Part shown: in pieces, positions 1 through 5,310 of the stretch
How positions within the stretch are numbered: the stretch's first letter is position 1
How the letters are laid out: every line of letters starts with the position of its first letter
Assembly: GCA_023700825.1 (NCBI GenBank)
Contig: JAMPYE010000344.1
Span: 1-5,310, forward strand
Direction: 5' to 3'
DNA from: Thermoanaerobaculia bacterium
Lineage (GTDB): Bacteria > Acidobacteriota > Thermoanaerobaculia > Gp7-AA8
DNA: 5,310 nucleotides
Notes under the pieces: model-generated
The model's input: only the letters and a program-made list of their open reading frames with translations
Databases searched by the model: none
Told to the model about the DNA's origin: nothing
Position numbers and translations under genes: made by a program

Positions 1-1378
1 AGAACCAGGTGTCGAGGACGTCGGTCTCCTGCGTGATCGCTTTCGAGCCGCACTTCGTGCACGAGGTCGGATCCTCGACCGCGACCATCACGTGCGCGCA
101 GCTGCCACAGGTGAAGGCGGGGATGCGATGCCCCCACCAGAGCTGGCGCGAGATGCACCAGTCGTGGATGTTCTCCATCCAGTTGAAGTAGGTGGAGTCC
201 CACGTCGACGGCGTGATCGTGATGCGGCCGTCGCGCACGGCTTCGATCGCAGGCTTCGCGAGCGGCTCGATCTTCACGAACCACTGCCGTGACACCATCG
301 GCTCGACGATCGTCCGGCAACGCGCGCAGAAGGCGACGGAGTTCTTGTACGGCTTGACCTCGCGGAGCAGGCCGAGCGCTTCGAGGTCGGCCGCGACCTG
401 CTTCCGCGCCTCCTCGCGCGTGAGGTCCGCGTATGCGTCACCCGCGGCCGGCGTCATCTTCCCGAGCTCGTTGATCACCTGGATGCTCGCGAGCTTGTGT
501 CGCTGTCCGGTCTCGTAGTCGTTCTTGTCGTGCGCCGGAGTGACTTTCACCACGCCCGTGCCGAACGCGGGGTCGACGAGGATCGCGTCGCCGATGACCG
601 GGATCTCTCGCCCGGTGAGCGGCAGCTTCACCATCCTGCCGATGAGGTGCTTGTAGCGCTCGTCTTCCGGATGCACCGCGACCGCGGTGTCGCCTAGCAT
701 CGTCTCGGGGCGAGTCGTGGCGACGGTGAGCGTCGCCGAGCCGTCGGCGAGCGGGTAGTCGATCGACCAGATGCGGCTGTCGCGTTCCTCGAACTCGACC
801 TCGAGGTCGGAGATCGCCGTGTGGCAGCGCGGGCACCAGTTCACCATCGCGAGGTCGCGGTAGATCAGTCCGTCCTCGTAGAGTTTGACGAAGACGGTGC
901 GCACGGCATGCGAGAGCCCCTCGTCGAGCGTGAAGCGCTCGCGCGTCCAGTCGCAGGAGCAGCCGAGCCGCTTGAGCTGGTCCTTGATCTGGTTGCCGTG
1001 GTCGTGCTTCCACTGCCAGACCTTTTCGACGAAGGCGTCGCGGCCGAGATCGTGGCGCGAGACTCCCGTCTTGGCGAGCTCGCGCTCGACGACCATCTGC
1101 GTGGCGATTCCCGCGTGGTCGGTGCCGGGGAGGAAAAGGGCCTCGAAGCCCGACATCCGCTTCCATCGCGTGACGATGTCGATAAGCGTGTTGACGAGCG
1201 CGTGGCCGATGTGGAGCCGGCCGGTGACGTTCGGGGGCGGGATGACGATCGAGAACTTCGGCTTGTCGCTTTTCGCGTCAGGCGTGAAGTAGCCGGCTTC
1301 TTCCCAGGCGGCGTACCAGCGCTGTTCGAATTCGGCGGGGGAGTATCGCGTCGAGAGCTCGGGTTTCGTATTGTCCAT
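1..1378 (-). CDS. valS: Valyl-tRNA synthetase, N-terminal half (partial, runs off left edge)
   Basis: This class I aminoacyl-tRNA synthetase charges tRNA-Val in the cytoplasm and edits mischarged threonine. The 459 visible residues are about half the usual 850-950. PPPNVTGRLHIGHAL (residues 47-61) holds the HIGH signature at 56-59. NWCPRCHTAISDLEVE lies at 180-195. TTRPETMLGDTAVAVHP (221-237) opens the CP1 editing domain. ISRQLWWGHRIPA (409-421) and DVLDTWF (453-459) are typical ValS. The KMSKS loop and anticodon-binding domain lie outside the window. Cysteine pairs C182/C185, C351/C354, C424/C427 and C440/C443 suggest two zinc sites, as in the Thermus-type enzyme; E. coli ValS has Asp where the first Cys sits. 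The ATG at 1378-1376 is the first start after an in-frame TAA about seven codons upstream. No Shine-Dalgarno is visible and a TATAAT box lies about 18 bases upstream, so the leader is probably very short. The gene is divergent from tsaD. Confidence 0.96.
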   Translation of the reverse strand, partial: MDNTKPELSTRYSPAEFEQRWYAAWEEAGYFTPDAKSDKPKFSIVIPPPNVTGRLHIGHALVNTLIDIVTRWKRMSGFEALFLPGTDHAGIATQMVVERELAKTGVSRHDLGRDAFVEKVWQWKHDHGNQIKDQLKRLGCSCDWTRERFTLDEGLSHAVRTVFVKLYEDGLIYRDLAMVNWCPRCHTAISDLEVEFEERDSRIWSIDYPLADGSATLTVATTRPETMLGDTAVAVHPEDERYKHLIGRMVKLPLTGREIPVIGDAILVDPAFGTGVVKVTPAHDKNDYETGQRHKLASIQVINELGKMTPAAGDAYADLTREEARKQVAADLEALGLLREVKPYKNSVAFCARCRTIVEPMVSRQWFVKIEPLAKPAIEAVRDGRITITPSTWDSTYFNWMENIHDWCISRQLWWGHRIPAFTCGSCAHVMVAVEDPTSCTKCGSKAITQETDVLDTWF

Positions 1379-1395
1379 GATGGTCGAAAGGGCGA

Positions 1396-1401
1396 ATTAT
1401 A
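1396..1401 (-). promoter_or_regulatory. Candidate -10 box of valS (TATAAT)
   Basis: A perfect TATAAT on the minus strand is an AT-rich island in GC-rich surroundings. Its 3' edge is 17 bases before the valS ATG, so transcription would start roughly ten bases from the start codon. That agrees with the missing Shine-Dalgarno. No convincing -35 hexamer is seen at 16-18 bases; the best stretch there, TTCTGG, is poor. Confidence 0.5.
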
Positions 1402-1403
1402 GT
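1398..1403 (+). promoter_or_regulatory. Candidate -10 box of tsaD (TATAGT), overlapping the valS -10
   Basis: TATAGT matches the -10 consensus at five of six positions and shares four bases with the opposite-strand TATAAT. Transcription from it would start near 1410, leaving a leader of about 17 bases to the ATG at 1427 or about 47 bases to the GTG at 1457. No good -35 is visible, so this is weaker than the valS box. Confidence 0.3.
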
Positions 1404-1441
1404 CCGGTGATGACGCTCCAGAAGGGATGTCTCCGCGCCGC

Positions 1442-1447
1442 GGAGGG
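1442..1447 (+). promoter_or_regulatory. Shine-Dalgarno (GGAGGG) favouring the GTG start of tsaD
   Basis: GGAGGG ends nine bases before the in-frame GTG at 1457, a workable spacing. The alternative ATG at 1427 has only GAAGGG, which abuts it with no spacer. This site is the main reason for preferring the GTG. Confidence 0.5.
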
Positions 1448-1456
1448 TGGACGGCT

Positions 1457-2569
1457 GTGACAAGCACGCGCGGCGGGGCTTCATTCCAGTCCGGGCTCGT
1501 TCTCGGCATCGAGACTTCGTGTGACGAGACCTCGGTCTCTCTGCTCGATCGCGACGGCGTCGTCGGAGCCAATCTCATCGCCTCGCAGATCGAGCGGCAC
1601 CGCCCGTTCGGCGGCGTCGTTCCCGAGATCGCCTCGAGAGAGCACCTCAAGCACCTCATGCCTCTCGTTACGAAGGCGACGGCCGATGCTGGCGTCTCGC
1701 TCGACGACGTCTCAGCCGTTGCGGTCACCGCGGGGCCAGGCCTCATCGGCGCGCTGCTGGTCGGCGTCGCCGCGGCGCAGGCGCTCGCCTGGGGCAGGGG
1801 ACTTCCGCTTTACGCGGTGAACCATCTCGAGGGGCACATCGTTTCGCCTTACCTGAATCGAGAGGGAAGCGCGACGCCGATGCCGAAGCGCTATCTCGCG
1901 CTCGTGGTCTCGGGCGGGCACTCGTCGATCTACGACGTGCGTCCGGGAACGGAGGCGCCTGTCGCGATGCTGAACCGCACACGAGACGACGCCGCTGGCG
2001 AAGTCTTCGACAAGGTCGCGAAGTTCGTCGGTTTTCCCTATCCCGGCGGGCCGCACGTGGAGAAGGCGGGACGGCTGGCGACCACGTCGCGTTTCTCCTT
2101 CCCGGTCTCGAAGTTCAAGGATGGCTCGTTCGACTTCTCGTTCTCCGGCCTGAAGGCGAGTGCGATCCGCCTCGCGCGCACCGAGGGGCTCGAGGGAGCG
2201 GCATCCGACGGCGTGGTGAGCGAGGAGCTCGCCGACTTCTGCCGCGGCTTTCAGACAGCGATCGTCGAGCAACTCGTCGACCGCCTCGACGGCCTCTGGA
2301 GCGCGCTGTCCGGAGAGAGGGACCGGCCGACCGAGATCGCGATCGCGGGAGGAGTCGCCGCCAACGGCGCGCTCCGTGACGCGATCGACTCGTGGGGCCG
2401 CCGGAAGGGCATCGTCGTCCGGCTTCCGGAGAAGGTCTTCTGCACCGACAACGCCGCGATGATCGCCTTCGCCGCGATCGTCATGGGCGAGCCCGCGGCC
2501 GACCCGACCCGGATCATCGCCCGCTCGCGCTTCCAGCCTGGCACGCGGTTCCCGGATAGCAGAGGGTGA
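1457..2569 (+). CDS. tsaD: tRNA N6-adenosine threonylcarbamoyltransferase TsaD
   Basis: TsaD (Kae1/YgjD family) is the catalytic subunit, acting with TsaB and TsaE, that moves the threonylcarbamoyl group from TC-AMP (made by TsaC) to A37 of ANN-decoding tRNAs, giving t6A. Numbering from the GTG at 1457 (370 residues), landmarks run in order: GIETSCDET (17-25); the metal-binding HxxxH in NHLEGHI (His123, His127); VSGGHSS (151-157); DDAAGEVFDK (177-186); YPGGP (195-199); FSFSGLK (227-233); GGVAANG (298-304); and CTDNAAM with the metal-ligand Asp331. All key residues are present, so the gene looks intact. The start is uncertain. ATG 1427 gives 380 residues but no properly spaced ribosome site; GTG 1457 has GGAGGG and is nearer the usual 335-345. 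Either leaves an N-terminal tail of 14-24 residues before the conserved strand. The gene is divergent from valS. TsaB, TsaC and TsaE are not in the window, and no clear terminator follows directly. Confidence 0.96.
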   Translation: MTSTRGGASFQSGLVLGIETSCDETSVSLLDRDGVVGANLIASQIERHRPFGGVVPEIASREHLKHLMPLVTKATADAGVSLDDVSAVAVTAGPGLIGALLVGVAAAQALAWGRGLPLYAVNHLEGHIVSPYLNREGSATPMPKRYLALVVSGGHSSIYDVRPGTEAPVAMLNRTRDDAAGEVFDKVAKFVGFPYPGGPHVEKAGRLATTSRFSFPVSKFKDGSFDFSFSGLKASAIRLARTEGLEGAASDGVVSEELADFCRGFQTAIVEQLVDRLDGLWSALSGERDRPTEIAIAGGVAANGALRDAIDSWGRRKGIVVRLPEKVFCTDNAAMIAFAAIVMGEPAADPTRIIARSRFQPGTRFPDSRG

Positions 2570-2657
2570 CCGCGGGGAGGCCGTTTTCCGGTTTTCGACC
2601 GCTGGCCCTCAACCGAAGGGCTGGAGTCGGCACTGGTGTTTGCTGTCAGGCACGTTT

Positions 2658-2756
2658 CTTTGAAGTTAGAACGTTGAATGTTGAATCCAGAAAGAGGAAC
2701 GCGGCCCAACTCCCTTTCTGGGTTCAGCATTCAACGTTCAACGCTTAAATTCAAAG
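2658..2756. repeat. Long imperfect inverted repeat built from GTTGAAY heptads
   Basis: The core arms 2669-2694 and 2714-2739 are 26 bases each and complementary at 24 positions, with a 19-base loop (2695-2713). Beyond a short mismatched stretch, CTTTGAA (2658-2664) pairs again with TTCAAAG (2750-2756). The arms are themselves made of a 7-base unit: the left reads GTTGAAT-GTTGAAT, and the right arm's complement reads GTTGAAC-GTTGAAT-GCTGAAC. It sits about 90 bases after tsaD and would form a stable hairpin in RNA or a cruciform in DNA. No T-run follows, so it is not a standard intrinsic terminator. It could be a dispersed REP/MITE-like element, a processing site or a 3'-end stabiliser; copies elsewhere in the genome cannot be seen from here. 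Confidence 0.75.
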
Positions 2757-2818
2757 CCCGAGCCCGGCGGCAGCCACCGGCACGCAAATTCAACCTAGAC
2801 GCTCCTCCCCCGTTCCCC

Positions 2819-2949
2819 GTATCAATGGGCGAAACCTTTTCGACGCCTCGAGCGTCCCAAGGTGCGAGAGACGAAGAAAAGGCAACAAAGCTCAACCCTC
2901 CCTCCTAAACGATCGGAAAACCCAGCGCGTGGCTGGGTTTTTCCGTTTT
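2819..2949 (+). ncRNA. Candidate structured RNA, copy 1 of a tandem pair
   Basis: This is the first of two diverged tandem copies of a roughly 130-base element. Blocks identical in both copies include ATGGGCGAAACCTTT, CGTCCCA, GGTGCGAGAGACGAA, CCCTCCCTCC and the whole terminator core. The shared fold is an outer helix CCTTTTC (2835-2841) with GAAAAGG (2876-2882), enclosing a helix CGTC (2853-2856) with GACG (2870-2873) and a 13-base loop. A competing local hairpin GACGC/GCGTC (2842-2846/2852-2856) is specific to this copy. The C-rich tract 2896-2905 is complementary to GGAGG-type ribosome sites. The 3' end is an intrinsic terminator. No strong promoter is seen; TAGACG (2796-2801) with TATCAA (2820-2825) is a weak candidate. 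The strand is inferred from the tract-then-terminator order, but the hairpin is nearly symmetrical, so the minus strand is possible. The family is not recognised. Confidence 0.5.
2914..2949 (+). terminator. Intrinsic terminator of copy 1
   Basis: A ten-base stem AAAACCCAGC (2917-2926) with GCTGGGTTTT (2932-2941) and loop GCGTG extends outward through CGG/CCG with one bulged base, then TTTT (2946-2949). The A-run on the 5' side lets it work in both directions. Confidence 0.8.
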
Positions 2950-2981
2950 GTGCGCCACCTCTTCCGGGCTCCCTGTTTCTG

Positions 2982-3110
2982 GTATCCATGGGCGAAACCT
3001 TTCTCCCGCCCGATCGTCCCATGGTGCGAGAGACGAAACGAAAGACATCAAACCCTCCCTCCCTCCTAGTGAACGAAAAAACCCAGCGCGTGGCTGGGTT
3101 TTTTCGTTTT
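2982..3110 (+). ncRNA. Candidate structured RNA, copy 2 of a tandem pair
   Basis: The second copy starts 163 bases after the first. It keeps the same plan: outer helix CTTTC (2999-3003) with GAAAG (3040-3044), inner helix TCGTC (3014-3018) with GACGA (3032-3036), a 13-base loop CCATGGTGCGAGA, then a C-rich tract and a terminator. The spacing from outer to inner helix, counted to CGTC, is 11 bases in both copies. The outer helix is one T:A pair shorter than in copy 1 on both sides, a matched change that supports pairing. The C-rich tract 3053-3066 has one more CCCT unit than copy 1. CCATGGG (2987-2993) can alternatively pair with CCCATGG (3018-3024). The element ends 51 bases before the lipoprotein gene, so it could be a separate small RNA or part of that gene's leader. 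No convincing promoter is seen. Confidence 0.5.
3072..3110 (+). terminator. Strong intrinsic terminator of copy 2
   Basis: A perfect 16-base-pair stem (3072-3087 with 3093-3108) has loop GCGTG and a TTTT tail ending at 3110. CCCAGC/GCTGGG at the loop end is flanked by six A:T pairs, so it should also stop minus-strand transcription. It isolates the downstream gene from read-through unless antitermination occurs. Confidence 0.88.
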
Positions 3111-3161
3111 GGGGCGACTCCCGATGAATAAACGGCGCGCCGCGGCCCGTTACTCAGCCTC

Positions 3162-5273
3162 GTGAACGTGACACGAACCGCCCTCTCCGCTGCCGGCACG
3201 CTCGCGGTCGCGCTGTTGATCGGCGCCGGGTGTGGCAAGGAAGCGCCCTCCGCGCGTCCGGCCGCCGACACGCCGGTCTTCATCATCTCGATCGACACCC
3301 TTCGGTCCGACCGCCTTCCTTTATATGGATACGCGAAGGGCTCGACCCCGGCGATCGACAACTTCCGCCGTGACGCGGTCCTCTTCCGTTCCGCCTTCAG
3401 CCACGCGCCGCTCACGCTGCCGTCGCACGCCTCGCTCATGACCGGCCTCGTTCCGTACCGCCACGGGGTCCGCGACAACATCGGTTACGCGATGAAACCG
3501 GAGCAACCGACGCTTGCGACGATCCTCAAGGAGAACGGCTACGCGACCGGCGGTGCGGTTTCGAGCTTCGTCATCCGTAGCGAGACGGGGATCGATCGCG
3601 GCTTCGACGAGTACGACGACCTGATGACCGTGTCACCGATGAAGTCGGTCACGTCCTGGACGCGCGACGGCGATCTCTCGCGCGAACTGCTGACGAAGTG
3701 GCTTCAGCGGACGACGACCCAGCGCGTGTTCGGATTCCTGCACCTCTACGAGCCTCACGGCCCCTACACCCCTCCGGAGCCGTACAAGTCGAAGCTCGCC
3801 GATCCGTACGACGGAGAGATCGCCTACGCCGACGCGATCGTCGGTCGCTTCCTCGACGACCTCCGGGCGAAGGGTCTCTACGACCGCTCGCTCATCATCC
3901 TGATGTCGGACCACGGCGAAGGCCTCGGCGATCACGGGGAAGTTGCCCACGGCGTCTTCGTCTACCGCGAGTCGATTCAGATTCCGCTGATCGTGAAGCT
4001 CCCCGGGAAGGCACGTGCCGGCGAGGAGATCGACCGCGTCGCGTCGATCGCCGACCTGATGCCGACGATCCTCGGGCAGCTCGGCATCGAGGCCGCGAAG
4101 GGAATCGACGGCATCGACCTCTTCTCGCCCGACGCCTCGAAGGCCCGGGCGATCTACAGCGAGTCGTACTTCCAGCGGCTCCACTACGGCTGGAAGGAGC
4201 TCGTGTCGCTCGTCGACACGAAGCACCACTACATCGACGCCCCGCGGGTCGAACTTTACGACTACGTTGCCGACCCTGCCGAGCTGAAGAACATTGCCGA
4301 AGAGCAGCGGCGCGTCGTGGCGGAGCGGCGGGGCGAGGTCGCGGCGATCGTCGCGGCGAGCCCGTTCGAGCAGCCGCGCGCCGCCTCTCCCGAGGACGTC
4401 GCCAAGCTCACCGCGCTCGGCTACCTCGGGTCGGGCCCGAGGGACGTCTCGGGCGACCTGCCCGACCCGAAGGACAAAATCGCAGACCTGACCCTGATGG
4501 GCCGCGGCACCTCGTACCTCGAGCGTGGCGACGCCGAGAAGGCGCTCGAGGTCGGCCGCGCGCTCGTAAAGTCGAATCCCGACTTCCTCCACGGATGGGG
4601 GCTCATCAGCTCCGCCTACGAGAAGATGGGGAAGAAGGAGCTGGCCCTCGTCGCGCTGGAAGAGCAGATGAAGCGCTCGAACGGGAGCCCTCAGGTCGCG
4701 CTGATGATGGCGGGCGTCTACGCCGAGCTCGGCCGCTACGAGGAGGCGAGGAAGCACGCCGAGCTCGCCCTCGGGTATGCGCCGGCCATCGCGCGCGAGA
4801 CGCTCGCGTCGATCGCGATGCGGCAGGGCCGTCTCGACCTCGCCGAGGCCGAGGCGCAGAAATGCGTGGCCCTCGAGCCTAACAGGGTACAGCCGCTCAT
4901 GCTCCTCTCGGAAGTGCGCAACAAGCAGCAGCGCTTCGGCGAAGAGCTCGAGTATCTCGACCGGACGAAGGCGATCGTCGCGAGCTTCAGGATGCCGCCG
5001 ATCCGCGAGCTCGAGTTCCGCCGCGGGGAGGCGCTCCTGCGCCTCGGGCGCGTCGGTGAGGCCGAGGCCGCGCTGCGTGCCGAGACCGAGGGCTTTCCCG
5101 ACAACCTGAGGTCGTGGTCGAGCCTCGCGCTCGTCGTCGGCGCGCAGGGCCGCTCCGCCGAGGCGAAGACGATCCTCGCGCGAGCGAAGGAAAAGAACCC
5201 GGGGCCGAAGATGGCCGAGCTCGCAAGGCAGACACTCCGCGTGATCGAGGAAGGCGAGCGGCAGGGGCGTTAG
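3162..5273 (+). CDS. Predicted lipoprotein: sulfatase/alkaline-phosphatase-fold domain plus TPR repeats
   Basis: The 703-residue protein starts with a signal peptide whose lipobox IGAGC puts the lipidated cysteine at residue 24, followed by Gly, so it is probably membrane-anchored outside the cytoplasm. Residues 38-380 look like the sulfatase family (alkaline phosphatase superfamily): SIDTLRSDRLPLYGY (43-57, Asp45 a likely metal ligand), PLTLPSHASLMTG (83-95), HLYEPHGPYTPP (194-205), SDHGEGLGDHGEVAHG (249-264) and ELYDYVADPAELKNIA (364-379). The usual C/S-x-P-x-R formylglycine site reads T-L-P-S-H, so Thr85 would be the nucleophile, as in LtaS- and EptA-type phosphotransferases; a true sulfatase is unlikely. 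SPEDVAKLTALGYLG (409-423) is a linker. Residues about 443-690 hold roughly seven TPR-like helical pairs. The substrate is unknown. GTG 3162 is chosen because it heads the signal peptide; GTG 3168 is possible. No Shine-Dalgarno is visible. The gene stands alone behind a strong terminator. Confidence 0.85.
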   Translation: MNVTRTALSAAGTLAVALLIGAGCGKEAPSARPAADTPVFIISIDTLRSDRLPLYGYAKGSTPAIDNFRRDAVLFRSAFSHAPLTLPSHASLMTGLVPYRHGVRDNIGYAMKPEQPTLATILKENGYATGGAVSSFVIRSETGIDRGFDEYDDLMTVSPMKSVTSWTRDGDLSRELLTKWLQRTTTQRVFGFLHLYEPHGPYTPPEPYKSKLADPYDGEIAYADAIVGRFLDDLRAKGLYDRSLIILMSDHGEGLGDHGEVAHGVFVYRESIQIPLIVKLPGKARAGEEIDRVASIADLMPTILGQLGIEAAKGIDGIDLFSPDASKARAIYSESYFQRLHYGWKELVSLVDTKHHYIDAPRVELYDYVADPAELKNIAEEQRRVVAERRGEVAAIVAASPFEQPRAASPEDVAKLTALGYLGSGPRDVSGDLPDPKDKIADLTLMGRGTSYLERGDAEKALEVGRALVKSNPDFLHGWGLISSAYEKMGKKELALVALEEQMKRSNGSPQVALMMAGVYAELGRYEEARKHAELALGYAPAIARETLASIAMRQGRLDLAEAEAQKCVALEPNRVQPLMLLSEVRNKQQRFGEELEYLDRTKAIVASFRMPPIRELEFRRGEALLRLGRVGEAEAALRAETEGFPDNLRSWSSLALVVGAQGRSAEAKTILARAKEKNPGPKMAELARQTLRVIEEGERQGR

Positions 5274-5310
5274 CGCGAAGCGGCGGGCCAGAGGCCAGCG
5301 GTACAGCCGG

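Noticed and set aside
438..1166. Open frame of 242 codons on the minus strand inside valS
   Set aside because: It is a shadow in another frame of the clear ValS reading; the translation is Arg-rich, low in complexity and has no family motif.
865..1746. Open frame of 293 codons on the minus strand spanning valS and the tsaD start
   Set aside because: It overlaps valS in another frame and runs antisense to tsaD, with a Ser/Arg-rich GC-shadow composition and no motifs.
1712..2272. Open frame of 186 codons antisense to tsaD
   Set aside because: tsaD has every catalytic motif in its frame; this one has charged, repetitive shadow composition.
2678..2730. Similar peptides beginning MLNPER on both strands
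   Set aside because: This is a direct consequence of the inverted repeat reading alike on both strands, not evidence of paralogous genes.
2566..2748. Sixty-codon plus-strand frame overlapping the tsaD stop by four bases, which looks like translational coupling
   Set aside because: Its C-terminal third is encoded by the inverted repeat, it has no ribosome site, and it shows no recognisable domain.
3133..3142. Palindrome CGGCGCGCCG upstream of the lipoprotein gene as an operator
   Set aside because: It is short and GC-only in a GC-rich genome, so chance occurrence is likely, and no second half-site pattern supports it.
2822..3481. Open frame of 219 codons on the minus strand across the tandem elements; the minus strand also reads GGAGGGAGGGAGGG six bases before an ATG in copy 2
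   Set aside because: The long frame crosses two strong bidirectional terminators and runs antisense into the lipoprotein gene. The apparent ribosome site is the complement of the C-rich tract, and the short frame it would serve has no motifs.
3633..4757. Long frames on both strands (374 and 394 codons) within the lipoprotein gene
   Set aside because: They are GC-driven shadows with Arg-rich or Val/Leu/Arg-rich composition; the 703-codon frame has the conserved motifs and signal peptide.

Overview
The window is GC-rich bacterial chromosomal DNA with long, densely coding reading frames. No mobile-element genes, CRISPR array, rRNA or tRNA are visible. The protein set suggests an Acidobacteriota-like or similar environmental bacterium: a Thermus-type valyl-tRNA synthetase with extra cysteine pairs, and a lipoprotein joining a sulfatase-fold domain to tetratricopeptide repeats. 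This is an inference from protein style, not a taxonomic proof.

Layout. Positions 1-1378 (minus strand) hold the N-terminal half of valS, which runs off the left edge. A gap of about 78 bases carries what looks like a divergent promoter pair with overlapping -10 boxes. Next is tsaD (plus strand, ending at 2569), the catalytic subunit for the t6A37 tRNA modification. valS and tsaD both serve tRNA function and are arranged head to head, so they may be co-regulated. From 2570 to 3161 there is no credible protein gene. Within that gap, 2570-2657 shows nothing recognisable. A long imperfect inverted repeat built from 7-base units lies at 2658-2756, and 2757-2818 is unremarkable apart from C-rich sequence near its end. 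Two tandem, diverged copies of a roughly 130-base element follow (2819-2949 and 2982-3110), each ending in a strong intrinsic-terminator hairpin. Positions 3162-5273 (plus strand) encode a 703-residue predicted lipoprotein with an alkaline-phosphatase/sulfatase-fold domain followed by about seven TPR-like repeats. The last 37 bases show nothing.

The part most worth a second look is the tandem element. The two copies share blocks of identical bases and can fold alike. A helix of different length in each copy (CCTTTTC/GAAAAGG against CTTTC/GAAAG) encloses a second helix (CGTC/GACG) with a 13-base loop. A C-rich tract complementary to Shine-Dalgarno sequences comes next, then the terminator. A one-base length difference puts one shared block in different reading frames, so conservation there is at nucleotide rather than peptide level. 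This fits a duplicated small RNA, or a tandem terminating leader of the downstream lipoprotein gene. It is not identified with any named RNA family here.
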